Part shown: positions 31,545 to 44,785 of the stretch, one piece after another | How positions within the stretch are numbered: position 1 is the stretch's first letter | How the letters are laid out: each line of letters opens with the position of its first letter | Origin: Linnemannia elongata | Taxonomy: Eukaryota > Mortierellomycota > Mortierellomycetes > Mortierellales > Mortierellaceae | Assembly: GCA_036320915.1 (NCBI GenBank) | Contig: JAXBDG010000003.1 | Span: forward strand, 806,001 to 870,000 | Direction of reading: 5' to 3' | DNA length: 64,000 nt | Notes under the pieces: model-generated | Told to the model about the DNA's origin: nothing | The model's input: the letters and a program-made list of their open reading frames with translations, nothing else | Database searches by the model: none | Made by a program: the position numbers and the translations under genes

Positions 31545-34500
31545 ATGGCAAACCCATACACCGACAACTCCACTCCTACTGACAGGGGCAGTCAGGCCGT
31601 CAATTATACCCCTTCCACAACCACCGATTCAGCCATTACGCCTTCCTCTCGTACAACGTCTACAGACACTCCACCAACACCTACTACCAGAACTAATAAT
31701 AATATCCACCCTCCCAGTGTTTCATCGTCCTTGTTCCCGCCACAGAACAATATCTTTCTGCAGGCACCCTCGCCCAACCTACGTCCTCTAGGCGCCGGAG
31801 GAGACTCAACAGAGGACCTGTCCCTACTCAACCCACTATCTTCCTCTGCCTCCGGTCACTCCAATTACTCAATCCACATCACGTCACCCCAACCGGACGA
31901 ATACCAATCCTTACCCGCCGGCCTCGTCTCCAATCCTAGTCAGGACTTTGATAATCTTACAATCGAACAACTCGCCGATTCAAACTATCTCGATCAACCC
32001 ACCCCAAGGCTCTCTCATGAACCATCCCTCCGCAGGCGGAGGCCGCCTTCATTCCACCTTATGGACCACTCTACAACAGGATCGGCAGGAGGATCCTTTA
32101 CGTCAGGACTCGCCCCAAAAGCACACTCAATAGGTTCGCGTAGCTCGACCTCATCTACAAAAGACCCTGCAATACTTAACAACAGACCATCATCGCCCAC
32201 AATCTCTTCTGTCGGGTCCAAACGCTCTTCCTTTGTTGCCAACAATCGTTCTTCTCTCATCGGAACCGCAGCGGCCGAGTCTTCAGGAGGATGGATGAGT
32301 GGCCTGTCCGAGGCCATGGCCAATGTTTCTTCGCGGGTTGTCGGTGTCAGAGCGCAGGAGCACGGGACCTCCAATCGCTCATCATTCCACTCTGGATACC
32401 ACAGCGACGGAGATCACAGCGAACGCAGGTCCAACAAACACAGTTCCATTCCACAGGACGCATCATCGCCAGCAGTGGCTTCCACAAGCCCCGAAGTACC
32501 TCCATGGGTATCACCCTCAGGACACGCTGCTTCTGAACATGGTTCAACCACTGGTATTGGGAGATCAGGATCTAAGCGGAGCTCAGGAAGTCATGCCGGA
32601 GGATCGAATCATGCAGGAGGATCTAATCTGGGTGCGGGACCAACCAATCGTCAAGGAAGCAGCGGCGTTAGTGGCGTTGGCGGAGGAGGAAGTGGAGGAC
32701 GTCAAGGTCTTCTTCATGGCACTGATCGGTCCAGGTCAGGAGCAGGCTCCAATATAGGAAAAGCGGCTAGCGCCTTACCAGAAAAGGTTACTCAGGACGA
32801 CGAAGAATCAGTCTTTGCGCCAGGAGGTTTCAAGCAGCGTGGGTCAGACAAGATGAAACTCGAGGGACGGTCGTTCAAGCTCTTTTCCCCTGAGAACCCA
32901 CTTCGCCTCTTTTTGGCGTCAATCCTAATGTCCAAGTAAGTGGCATCAGTTCATATGTATCTGTCGATTCAATGGTATTGCAAAATCGAAATCGTACATT
33001 TAATTAATTCGTAATTTGATGCTGGCTGGTTACACATAGGTACACTGACCCCATTATCTTGGTTATCATTTTGACGGAATGGGTATTCTTCGTCATCACG
33101 CCTACCACCCACGACGCCAAGAATGTCTTTGGATCTTACTGGACTCACTACGGACTGTTGGCTATCAACATTCTTTATACGTAAGTCAACAGCGACATTC
33201 TCTTGACAGGACGACTTGCCACTCCAACCCCTCTCACCCTTTTATATTTTCCTTGTTAAATGAACAAATAGCCTGGAGATCATTTCCAAAGCCATCGTCT
33301 ATGGGCTCTTCTTTGACCGCAATGGATTTCAATGGCGGAAGAGATTTCCAAATTGGAAGTGGGTGCAGCAGATGATCAACGCAATACCATCGAACAAAAC
33401 GACTTCGTCGACGCACCGCCTACACCATTCGCTTTCGCGTGTCAACACCGGTCGCTCGCGTGATTCGACCTTTGAAAAATCAGGAGTGCATCTACAGGGG
33501 ACCATTGCGACGACTATTCAGGGCGATACAGGAAACGAACAGCTTGTAATAGCAGTGGAAGAAGAGACTGCCCCTCCGGCTCATGCTCCCTTCTTTAGTT
33601 CGCACTACAATCGTTTGGACGGGATTGTTGTACTGAGCTACTGGGTCGATTTTGCATTCATGATGGTGGGAATCCAGGATGTGTACATATTCAAAGCTAT
33701 CAGTGCACTGCGGCCGCTTCGACTCCTGACTTTGACTGAAGGAACATCAGTAGGTTTTCTCACACAAAGCGACTTTGGCTTTAAACGGTTAATTGCGTGC
33801 ATACCTGGAACATTTAATAACTATGATTCTGAAAACAACGATAGACCATTATTGACTCGCTCTCAATGTCGGCACCACTGCTTCTCACGATTCTTGGATT
33901 CATCTTTTTCTTCTTCTTGATCCTGAGTCTTATTGGATTGTTGGTCTTCCAAGGAGCTCTGTCACGCCGATGCGCTATATTGAAGCCAGGAAACCCTCCT
34001 TACTGTAAGAGACCTATTCGGGTATGCCACATACTTTTATTTTGAGAAACAGCGGCAAGTATAACTAACACTCTAATGTCCATGCCGTCATTGTTAGATG
34101 TACCTGCATCGCCGGAGACACTCTGTGGAGGATATTATGAGAATGGGACTATCAAAGGAATTGTTGGCTACATTGGACAAGGAGACGGTGACGACTCCTC
34201 GCCCAGAACGTCGGGAATGATTTGTCAGGAAGGTCAAGTGTGCATGCAGTTCCCTGACTACAATCCCGGGTTTGGCATGATCTCGTTCGACAATATCTTC
34301 TTGTCGCTTCTCACCACCTTCACCATCAGTTCAATGGAGGGATGGACGGATGTTGAGTACTGGGTTATGGATGGTGACTCCAAGTGGGCCGCCATCTTTT
34401 TCTGCGTTTCGATTTTCCTTATGAGTTTCCTTATGATCCCGCTTTTCATTGGTATGTTCAGCGCAATATTGTACTTGAAGGCACGTAATTGTGGGGGATA

Positions 34501-37500
34501 GCGCTCAGGCTAACATCTCTGCTACTGGCACTTTTTATCCGCTTGATACGATAGCTGGTATCACCTATTCATTTGGTGCTGTGAGAGCTGAAAAACGACA
34601 CTCAGCCTTCTCGTCAAAACCTCGGAGCGTTCGAATTCTTCTGGATACAGACGAGGGATGGCAATTCGATGACCAGATTCACACGAACCTTTCGCCGATC
34701 CGACAACGCATCGTTCAAATGGTCAACCATCCTTGGTTTCCAGGATTTGGCGCCTTCATGGTCTTTCTGAACTTGACTGCAATGTGTTTTCGACGGTTCG
34801 ACAGCACGCCGCAGGAAATTATGCGACTCGACTATACAGAAATGGCATTCACCGCCTTCTTTTTTGTGGAGATCTGTGTTCGTATTGTTGGCCACAGTAC
34901 ATGGAAGTTATTCTGGAAGAGAAAAACCAACAAATTTGACCTCTTTCTGGCACTGACGACAGTGATCATACAGATCCCCGCAATCCAACAATGGGAGTGG
35001 TTCCGGTACCTGACGATCTTTCAAATCCTTCGAGCTTACCGCCTCATCCCCGCCATTCCCGGGGTGCGCGATCTTATGGTGAGTACTCTTTGCATTCCTG
35101 TTTCGCGATATGCTGCACGTCTTCGCACAACTCTGATACGAATCATAATGTGGCTAACTCCTGTCCCATTTCATATAGAGGGCCGTCATTGGAAGTGCTA
35201 CAGGGATGCTGAATTTGCTTCTGATAACGTTCATGTTCCTCTTGGTCTGTGCGCCAGTCCCGATGATGCTATTTGGTGGCGACATGCCTGAAGATATCAA
35301 GGAGGCTGATCCGCAACCTCTCAACTTTGACGACCTTGGCCAGAGTTTCATCTCACTCTTCATCGTAAGACACCCTGTCCGTCTCTTCATATGCTTGTGC
35401 TTGGTTCACTCCTGGCGCGTATTTTCAAAGGGTTCTCATCAAACTTCCTCCACATCCTCATACTTAGATTCTATCGGGCGAGAACTGGGTTAACATTATG
35501 TACGAGAGTTTGGAGTCGCACCCGGAGACATACAAGATCATCTATGGTGCCATTTTCTTTGTCATTTACTACTGCGCGTCGCATTGTAAGTCTCGTGGAT
35601 ATTTCTTTCGTCTATGTCACCAATGGGCTCGAAAAGCTGACTCAGGGAGGTGAATTGCTAACGCCATTTATTTTGATTTGACATAGACGTGCTGTTGAAT
35701 CTCTTCATTGCCATTGTGCTGGAGCATTTTGAACTGGACGATGATGAAAAGTACAAGACTCAGCTCGAGATGTACTTTGAGAAGCACCAACGATCCAAAA
35801 AGGCCAAGAGCCGCGGACTTTTCCAGTGAGTTCAAAACCCATCGCTCCGGTATGTAAGTAGATTCCTCTTTATTCATGTCTGACACCAACCAAACCTTAC
35901 TCTGCACTATTGTCTAGGTACTTCAACCCGTACTCGTATCTTCCAGCGCGACCCCAGACATTGACAGTCCATGGATTGACGGTCGACCAGACTGTGGCAG
36001 TTCGTAAGAACGTTTTCCGCGAATTCCTTGAGGGCGATAGCGCACCGGTGAGTGTTCAACTCTCATTTCTTTTCAGAGTCCGGTAGCCTGATGTTTCCAA
36101 CACGCAACGCGGTGCTAACATCATATTGTTCTGAATCGATACTTAGACCACGACGGAGATCATGGAGTCCAAGCTTGGTTTCATTGTCTGGCTAGAGCGG
36201 ATGCGCGACTACTGGTTTCCAACTCAAGCCCAGATTGAAGCAGCTCGACTGGCCAAGGAAGCTGCGGTGGCCAGAAAAGAAAAGTCTGAATCGAATCAGC
36301 ATGGAATCTCTGGATTTGGAAAGACCCAGGATGAGATTGACGCCAACCTTGAGAGGCTCGATGAAGGACTGGAAAAGATTACCTGGGACACAGACCGACT
36401 TCTCGTCCCTCAGTACGTCAACACAGTACTTGTTAGGGTCATTCATCAAACAGCGCATTCATTTTTTTTTTTTTTTTTTCGTTATTTGTACTACGCGTCT
36501 AACCTTGCATATCATTTCAACTAGATCAACGGAGACATTATCACCTGAAGGCTACAGGAAGGCCAAGGAGAGGGAGAATGCTCTCAAGGACGATCATTAT
36601 GTGGAGACACGCGAGTTCTTGGAGGCCCACCCAATGTATGATCGGGCTCTTTTCATTCTTCCCAGCAACAACCGATTCCGACAATGGTGTCGGCGAGTCG
36701 TTGGCCCGCGTACAGGACGCAAGATTGTCACGATGAATTGGTTCAACTGGGCTATATTTGCCACGATCCTGGTCAGTATTGGAGTGGTCATCGTGGACGA
36801 CCCTGTCGACCGGTTGAAAGCCAAGGTGACAGGAGTCACCACGAGGCTCGACATCCTGGACGACATTGATTACGCTACGACGATCATTTTCGTTGTTGAG
36901 CAAGCCTTACGTATCTTGGCGGATGGTTTTCTCTTCACACCGACTGGCTACCTGCGAGATCTCTGGAACGTTCTAGATCTGGGGATTGTGCTGATGAGTT
37001 GCATCAAGGTCTTTGGTCAAATTGACCATTTGTTCAGTCTGTCACGAGCGGTACGGGCCCTAGCCTGTCTCCGTGTTATTCGTCTTGTCCGCTACTTTGA
37101 GGGTGTCTCTGCTATGTTTGCCGCGATCGGGAAGGCGTTGCCGAGGATGGTGGTTGCCATGCTCCTGACGTTCCTGCTCTTTTGGCCGTTTGCGATTTAT
37201 GGTGTCAACATCTACGCTGGGTACTTTTACAAGTGTAACGATCAGACTATCCTTTACAAGAGCGAATGTGTCGGCGAATTCATGGAGTTGCCGAGCGGAG
37301 ATGATAATGCCGAAATTCTGGTACCACGGATATGGGCCAATCCTTACGACTACAGCTTCGACACGATCCAGGCCGCGATCTTGGTTCTCTTTGAAATGGC
37401 CTCGCAGGAAGGATGGATCCTGGTCTTGCAATCTGGTCGTGCGGTCCCTAACCACTTGGGAGATCAGCCATTCATCCAGCCCAACGAACCCAACCGATTC

Positions 37501-40500
37501 AACTCGTTCTACTTTTTGTTGTTCATGCTGTTCGGGTCGATTGTCTTTGTCCAGATCTTCATCGGAGTCATTTTGGAGACCTTTAAGACTTGGAACGGTA
37601 TCTCGTTGTTGACCATTGAGCAGCGTCGCTGGATTGATCTGCGGCGTCAGCTTCGATTGATCAAGCCCACGGCGATTCCTGCACGACCTCAGAACAAGTT
37701 CAGGGCACTCTGCTATGACATGGTGAACAAGAAGAAAGGCCTTTTGTGGAAGATCATGACTGTCGTATTGGTTGCCAACGTCTGTCTGATTGCTTCACAG
37801 CATTATGCCCAGCCTCAGCTGCTCACCGACGTTCAAGGTACCATATCTGGCCTCTACGTCTTTCATGCCTGGTGGTGGAGCAGTCGACAACTTCATTCTT
37901 GCCTACTAACATCTCTTTGTAACATGTACTAGATATCTGCTATTTCATTTTCTTGGGTGTATACTCATTGGAGATCATGGTCAAACTATGCGGATACGGG
38001 TTCAACAAGGTGAGTAGCGGACCTAGTTGGCGAGGTCTTGCAGTCTTGCACGTTCAGTGAGTGCATCATGAACTTACAAGGTCACTGCCTCTTATCCATC
38101 TCTAACTCCTAATAGTGGCGACTGTCGCGTTGGAATCTCTACGATATGACCATTACCGTCCTTGCTCTCGTTACCTTGATTCCACGTTTCATCCGACACG
38201 AGGTAAACATCTGTCAAATACCGCTGCGCCTAGTTCGCATTCTTGTGCGCAAAGGAACAAAAAGTACTAACGCCACGAGCACCCTTTTTTTCTGCGTCCT
38301 ACTTAGTTGTGGACACTACGCCTGGAAAAGTTCCTCCTAATCACAATCTCTTTCCGTCTCGCCCAAAGAATCGACTCCCTTCAAGTACTGTTCCGAGCAT
38401 TGGCGTAAGTTACACGTCTAACCGTTTTAGTATGTCATGTCTGCCACGCAGTTACTGTATCATGCACTAGGAATTAACCTCGATTATATTTTCTCATAAC
38501 ATGAATAGGATCGCGTTGGGTTCAATTATCAACATTACGGCTGTGTTCATGGTCGTGTTCATGGTCTACGCCATCATGTTCCGTGAGATCTTTGGGATGA
38601 CCCGTCTCGGTCGCTCGACAACCGGCCTAGCCAACTTTGAGACGTTCGGGAACACTATGCTGATGTTGATTCGAATGACGACAGGCGAGAATTGGGACTT
38701 TGTCATGCATGATATGATGGTCGAAGCTCCTAGCTGCACGCCTAACAAGGGGTCTTACCTCGACAACGACTGTGGGTCTCGGGCTTGGGCATATTTCATG
38801 TTCCTGTCGTTCTACATTGTCTGCACCTACATTCTCCTTAACATGTTCATCGCCGTCATTATCAGCAACTTTTCTTTCGCCTATCAACACGACACTATCA
38901 CGACGCTTATCACCAGAGAGGATCTGAGGAACTTCAAGTTGACATGGGCCAAGTTCGATCCTCGAGGAACTGGGTATATCGATCCAAAATACCTTTCTCA
39001 GTTCTTGCGGTCATTGGATGGTCGACTGTGTACTAGAGTCTACCCGAACCTGGAGTTCAGTATCCCCACTCTGGTCAAAACTCATGCGACAGGCGGCTCT
39101 GGTATAGGCGGACTAGGATCAGGACCGACAACAGCAAGTGGGCAGAGACTGTCGTCAGCAACAGATCGCTCCAATAATGGCGCGCCCCCATCGCCACAAC
39201 TATTGTCAACCCAACCTCGCAACAACGGATCCAACAACCGTCTGAATCGCATGTCTATCAGTCCCAGCTTGTCAGCCACATCAGCTAGCAATCACGGCAG
39301 TGGAGTAGGTGGAGGAATAGGAGCGTCCCCTCAGACGGTTCCTATCACAATCTCAGGTCCCGAGTCAGGCGATGCGAACGAGAAAAAGGCAGGCGAGCCG
39401 CAGGCGAACCTAGACTTGTACCACCTGCAGCAAACGCTATCCAAGATCGATGTGTTTGACGCCCATCGTCGTCGACAAACCTACAACCTCATTTACAAAG
39501 AGGCGATAGCAACTTGTAGCGAGCGTGGGATTTCGTTCTACAGCATCCTTGACATCCTCTCGTTTACCCTTGTCGATGTCGAGCAGGCACTAGGGTAAGT
39601 ATCTTTTAAGTTGTAACGTCTGCAACTATGCAGCTTTCGTCTTCTTTTTATGTTTGTGTAAACTGACAGAGCCGATGCTTCTCTTTTTTATTGCTATGTA
39701 GAATGGAGGAGTTCTTGAAGAGAAATGAGCGTGTAAAGGAGATCAAGGCAGCAGTGGCAAGAGAGACGATCTACAACCTACTGATGACCATTGTGGCGCG
39801 TCGGAACTTTTTGAAGCAACGACGAAGCAAGCAAAACTCGAGGCTACGACCAGAGGTGCCTCGAATTGTTATTGACACGTCGATTGGAAACGACCGTGGA
39901 TACCGCCAGGATACTTCGCCCATGCTGACGACCTCTCCCTACTACGGCAGCGGTGGAACTGGAGGAGGGCGATCCCCGATGTTGCCGTCGCCGATGGTTG
40001 ACTTTTCGAAGGGACATAGCTACCATTCGGATGACGACAGCCCTAGTCCTTCGCCTGGAGGCGCGTTTTCAAGTCAGGCTCTGCTCTCGATTAGTTCGAA
40101 CGATTCTATGGGTTGGGACCTGAACGAGTGAGTCTTATTTTTTACTTATAGGCCGTGGGAAAATTTTTGTTGTATTCATATCTTTTGGCAATAGCATTCG
40201 CACTGACTGACCTTCCTATGCCTGATCTCCTCAACAACGTGCTGCGAACTACTTAGAAGAGATTCTTTCAACAGAATGTCGGGACAGTCGGACTGCTCAG
40301 ACTACACATCTGATCCACGGTTGAACTCGCCCCAGTCAGGCTTTGCCGTCGAAGGGTCTATCTGGTTCAGTACGTTTTTTTTTTATTATTTTGGAGACAA
40401 TGGTAATTGAGACTTTGTTGGCAATCAATTAACACTCTCTTTCTACCTGTTAATTGATAGACATGCTGCAGGATCAGATACAAGAACAAGAGGAAGCCCT

Positions 40501-40537
40501 CTTCGAGAACCAACGGCGCGACTCTTCCAGGACCTGA
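31545..40537 (+). CDS. CCH1: Cch1 voltage-gated calcium channel alpha subunit
   Basis: Nineteen exons join in phase to 2387 aa: 31545-32935, 33040-33180, 33272-33749, 33845-34004, 34098-34451, 34555-35078, 35179-35364, 35468-35585, 35687-35825, 35918-36047, 36147-36412, 36525-37837, 37933-38009, 38116-38202, 38307-38404, 38509-39594, 39702-40127, 40257-40369 and 40461-40537. Cch1, with Mid1, is the plasma-membrane high-affinity Ca2+ uptake channel. Four six-helix repeats follow a roughly 464-residue disordered N-terminus. Pore glutamates are visible in all four repeats: SMEGW (E804), SGENW (E1083), SQEGW (E1591) and TGENW (E1881). S4 helices: ALRPLRLL (I), ILRAYRLIPAIPGVR (II), RAVRALACLRVIRLVR (III) and LRLEKFLLITISFRLAQR (IV). 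After repeat IV comes a degenerate EF-hand (KFDPRGTGYIDPKYL), then Ser/Gly-rich linkers and a C-terminal helix. The true start is the first in-frame ATG after the leader. Confidence 0.93.
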
Positions 40538-40860
40538 TAGCCACTCCCTCTAGTCAAGGGTCTAGCAGTAACAGCAATAAAATACATCCTTAGTCATTGC
40601 AAACTGCAAACTTAAAAAAACACACAAAAAACGAATGACGCTCTCCCCGCAATGTTTTCACGTGACTTTGAGCTCAACAGTGCACCCGGGGGCAGCCAAG
40701 TGCCAACAGATCAACCCAACCCCGCCCATCTCACTTTTCCCTTTTCTCGCATCTCCCTCTTTACAACCTTCTTCTTCTTTCATCCCCGCACTCTCACATC
40801 AACACCCTTCCCTCCCCTTCCCTCCCCCTCTCAACTCTCTCCCCTTTTACTCTCTCAACA
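40538..40860. promoter_or_regulatory. CCH1 3' UTR and ETFB promoter
   Basis: This 323-bp spacer separates two genes on the same strand. A TCACGTGA palindrome lies at 40658-40665, about 200 bp before the ETFB ATG. It is followed by a strongly CT-rich leader (40735-40858) that ends with CAACA directly before the ATG. Confidence 0.65.
40658..40665. promoter_or_regulatory. TCACGTGA palindrome upstream of ETFB
   Basis: This is the same 8-bp CACGTG-core palindrome as in the YME2/NDUFS4 promoter. It is a candidate bHLH (Cbf1-like) site, inferred from the motif alone. Confidence 0.55.
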
Positions 40861-42259
40861 ATGTCCAACCTTCGCATTCTCGTCGCAACAAAGCGCGTTG
40901 TCGACTACGCCGTCAAGATTCGCGTCAACGCTGCCGGGTCAGCCGTCGAGACCGCCAATGTGAAGCACTCGATGAACCCCTTTGACGAGATCGGAACCGA
41001 GCAGGCCATTCAGATCAAGGAGGCCCTTGCCAAATCCAAGACCGGCACTGCCGAGGTCGTCGTCGTCTCCTGTGGACCCGCTAAAGCCCAGGAGACCCTC
41101 AGGACCGCGTTGGCGATGGGCGCTGACCGTGCGATCCATGTCGACAGCGAGGAGGACTTGCAGCCTTTGGCAGTTGCCAAGCTGTTGAAGGCTGTGGTTG
41201 AGAAGGAGAAGCCTGATATGGTTATCTTGGGCAAGCAGGCTATTGATGATGATTCCAACCAGACTGGACAGATGCTTGCTGGTCTCTTGAACTGGCCCCA
41301 GGTAATAACTCTTACTTGACAGTAGAATCAGTTTTGGACACTTCGATTGGTTCCCCTTCTCCCTGTGCCTTGGTTTTTCTCCATCCTTCGACGACACTTG
41401 CTTCAATCCCTATATGTTCTTTCCTGATGAACTGTTTGGTGTTCTCTCACTTTGTGCTTGTGTGTGTGAGCTCAAGAGGACTTGACATCATATTCTTTGC
41501 CTCGTACAAGTACAACGGAAGGAGAGGTTGGGGATCAAAAAATAATTTCAGGAACGGTGTCATGATTCATTGGTGGGCCAATCTTTTTTTCATATGAGGA
41601 TGGGACAGAAACGACTCACAGCAAAAGCAAACCTACAGAAAACAAGTAGTCCAAAGACGAAGGATGCTTTCTATGAATGACTCCCCCTTCAGTAGCCTAT
41701 GGCTATACTTCTCTCATAGACGACTCATATGGACCTCTGTTATTAACAGATAAGTGCCTTGCAGAACAGGATTAAAAAGACGACCACGGACACTACTTTC
41801 AGGCCTTTTACGACACTGCAGCAGAGGAATAGAACCTCTCTCACACCACCTGCAGGGACTACACACTTCCGTCAGTTGATCAAAACCACTCTAACATCGT
41901 TCTCGTATCCTCATTCAACTAACTAGGCCACCTTCGCCTCGAAGGTCGAGCTCGGCGACAAGTCGATGACCGTCACCCGTGAGGTTGACGGAGGAGTCGA
42001 GACTATCAAGACCCCCCTCCCTGCCATCTTGACCACCGATCTCCGCCTCAACGTCCCCAGATACGCATCGCTCCCCAACATCATGAAGGCCAAGAAGAAG
42101 CCCCTCGCCAAGTTTGCCGCTGCTGATTTGGGCGTCGATATCAAGCCCCGTCTTCAGACCTTGAAGATTGCTGAGCCTCCCAAGAGACAGGGCGGTAAGC
42201 TCGTCGAGTCTGTCGATGACTTGGTCGACAAGCTTAAGAACGAGGCCAAGGTTCTGTAA
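40861..42259 (+). CDS. ETFB: Electron-transfer flavoprotein subunit beta
   Basis: Two exons (40861-41301 and 41927-42259) encode 257 aa, the normal family size of about 255. ETF-beta pairs with ETF-alpha in the mitochondrial matrix and passes electrons from acyl-CoA dehydrogenases to ETF-ubiquinone oxidoreductase. It binds AMP. Family signatures are [20 protein letters not shown] sequence at the start, [26 protein letters not shown], the nucleotide-loop [38 protein letters not shown] (dehydrogenase recognition loop) and the C-terminal [17 protein letters not shown]. There is no classical presequence, as is usual for ETFB. The single intron is 625 nt, several times the local norm. The junction ...[14 protein letters not shown] fits the family exactly. 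Confidence 0.95.
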
Positions 42260-42644
42260 AAAAGTAGAAGCTGTTCTTATCAAACAACACACCTCCATAC
42301 ATGTATATCTTTTTTTTTCCCTCCTCATCCTTCTCCTCTCTTTTTTATGCCCAATTGATCAAAAGCAGAGAACATTAAACACTTTCTAGAATCGAGATAT
42401 CTTGTCTTCGTTTGTTTACCTTGTGAAATGCTCAAGATATTTGTAGTGAGGCATTGACATCAGGCAAGATATTGTTGCACTAAAATTTAGTGGCGTAACT
42501 CTTCCCTCCCTTTTGACATACCCCCTGTACATTCCTTTCTTCAAGATGTAACGAAGTGAACATATATTGTTGGAAATGATATAAAAAATGCGGGTTTCAA
42601 TGGGTACAATAGACAGAGTCTCTTGACGGCTGCTTGTTGATAGC
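42260..42644. other. Convergent 3' spacer, ETFB / ERG26
   Basis: These 385 bases between two convergent stop codons are AT-rich without open frames of note. An AACATTAAACA stretch near 42370-42382 could serve polyadenylation of ETFB. I see no gene. Confidence 0.55.
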
Positions 42645-43984
42645 TCAAATGAGTGGGGTTTCAGCCTTCTTCTTGGCTTCAAGTTCCTCCTGTGTCATGA
42701 AATGGGCCATTGTCCTTTTGACTCCCTCCTTGTAATTAACCACTGGCTCGTAACCCTAAAACCAATCAAAGAAAGAAAAAAAAACGCCTCGGTTAGTGCC
42801 ACTGGCAAAAAGGAATGTTGAGACCAATCGCGCGACATATCCTTCATACACTTGGTCCATTGTTTCTTCTTCCTCCATCATTCATCTCTGCTCGTACTCA
42901 CCAAGAGTTTCCTGGCCTTGTTGATGTTAAAGTAGCGGTTGCAAGAAACATAACGAACACGGACACGGGTGAACCCCTCCTTGGCCTCTTTACCCATCAT
43001 CTTCTTGAGGAGTGAGAACATCTCGGAGAGGAAACCGATGACGAGAGCGATCTGGAAGTTGATGATGATGATGCGTGATGCAACGACACCCTTCTCAGCG
43101 TAAAGGGCTCTTGGGTGGTTCCAGAATGGCACGGGTGCTCCGTTCGTGATAAAAAAGGCCTACATTTGTTTTGGTCGGAAGGCGAGAAAATGTTAATGGG
43201 AGGAATGGTAAATTGAAAAAAATGTCACCAAAAAATGAAAGAAAAAAACGAAACGACATATATTTTTATGTATGCTTAGTTTTCCAATTACCTGACCAGG
43301 GACGCCAGAGCCGGCGACGAGCTTCTCAGCAGCAAGGACATGCGAGTAAGCAACATTCTCGACATAAGTCCAATCAAACAATCCTGAGTTGTCTCCAATC
43401 TGCAACCGATGCTGACCCTTCTTCAAGACCTCCATGAACCCAGGCGTCCCTTGAGTATCGCCAGGTCCAAAAATTCCACTGGGCCTCAAAGAACAAGTCA
43501 ATAAAGTAGAGTTGTTGTTGGCCTTCAAGATCATTTCCTCAGCAATGGCTTTGGTCTCGGAGTAAGCCTCAATAAATGTCTTGGGGTAAGGGAGCGTCTC
43601 ATCGGCGTTCTCCAAAGGCAACCCATCCTGAAGGACACTTGCCGAGGAGGTATAGATCAAACGACCGACACCTTCCTGGAGACAGCCATCGATGACGTTC
43701 TGGGTACCCTCGATGTTGATCTTTTTGAACTTTTCGGCGGGGAAGTGGTGAGGAGGGGAGGCAACGTGCATGCAGATGTGGTGGCCCTTCAAAGCGTTAC
43801 GGACGGCGAGGGCATCGGTGATATCTCCGGCGACGTAGGTGATTCTGTCAGTGGGTGCGGCGTTGGTGGGGATGAAGATGTCGAGGATGGTGATGTGGTA
43901 GTCGGTGCGCTTGATCAGCTCTTGGACAATCCATCGGCCGAGGAATCCGTTTCCGCCAGTGACCAGGCACTTTGTTGTCGACAT
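42645..43984 (-). CDS. ERG26: Sterol 4-alpha-carboxylate 3-dehydrogenase (Erg26)
   Basis: Three exons (43984-43292, 43159-42902 and 42755-42645) encode 353 aa, matching the family (about 350). Erg26 is an ER enzyme of the C-4 demethylation complex with Erg25 and Erg27. It oxidatively decarboxylates the 4-alpha-carboxy sterol using NAD. It is a short-chain dehydrogenase: N-terminal Rossmann motif VTGGNGFLGRWIV, a conserved VGRLIYTSSASV strand with the active-site Ser/Thr, catalytic Tyr-Lys in AYSETKAIAEE, and LRPSGIFGPGD and YVENVAYSHVLAAE segments typical of 3-beta-HSD/Erg26. The C-terminal exon encodes GYEPVVNYKEGVKRT and a Lys-rich tail. The Lys-rich C-terminus lacks an exact KKXX signal. 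It is convergent with ETFB. Confidence 0.93.
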
Positions 43985-44785
43985 GTTTTGAGAATGAGAG
44001 TGGGAGAGTGGAGAGGTGAGAGTGATGGAATGAGAAGAGGATAAAAAAAGAAAAGGGAAGAAAAAGAGGTGGAATACAAGGACGGTCTCACGGACAGACG
44101 TTGGGAATGCCCCCCCTTCTTTCTACAGCGCAAACATCGTCTGTGTAATCAGTACCTGGCTGTTCAGGAACAAACAGGCCACATCCAGATCCAGCCAATC
44201 AGCAGCCTCGATTTTCATCTCTTATTGATTTCTCATTTTTTGTTCATTCCTATTGTTGTTCGCGGATTCGGGGTAAGTTGGTCCAGAAGCGCAGAACAAT
44301 GACCCTGTCGATCGACTGTCCACATAGACAGAGAGGAAGGCAAAGTCATGAAGAACGAAAAGCCAAGTCTTTTTATTCTCATCGTCCCATCCCCATCACC
44401 CAATCTTATCCACTTTTCTTCTTTACAATCGATCATCAAGCAAAGCTGTAGCATTTGCGCCTATCAAAAAGGGCAATTGTAGACGCCCTCCCTAGCAAAC
44501 GCCAAAGTGTGGCGCTTGACATCTTTCGTTATCTAAAACGATTGTACCACACCCAACACAAACGTCGCACGGCCAAGCGCCCTTTTGGAGAAAAACAAAA
44601 ATAAGAGAAAGAGTTGGAAAAAATGATGCTTCATAATTGCTGAATGGGGTGGAGCAGAAAAAGAAAAAAACGTCGACTTGCCTAGCAAAAAACCTATCGA
44701 CGCGTGTTTGTAGGGAACAAAAAAAAATAACTAATTATCTAGTCTGTTGTTTGGAAGGGGGCGGGGAACGAGAACAACATACAAT
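43985..44785. promoter_or_regulatory. ERG26 promoter and eIF3L 3' region
   Basis: These 801 bases contain the ERG26 upstream region (CT-rich on the minus strand, about 43985-44075) and the 3' flank of eIF3L. No gene, tRNA or clear sterol-response element could be identified by eye. Confidence 0.5.

Noticed and set aside
34005..34022. Alternative CCH1 exon 4 end at 34021 (CGG|GTATGC)
   Set aside because: It leaves phase 0, while the next exon needs phase 1. The GTAAGA donor after 34004 fits frame and consensus.
41420..41435. C/D-box snoRNA in the ETFB intron
   Set aside because: Only a C-box-like CTGATGA is present; no D box or pairing guide was found at a suitable distance.
26503..43984. 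Sterol gene cluster (sterylglucosidase with ERG26)
   Set aside because: The two genes are 12 kb apart, separated by CCH1 and ETFB on the other strand, and act in different steps. Chance proximity is the simpler reading.
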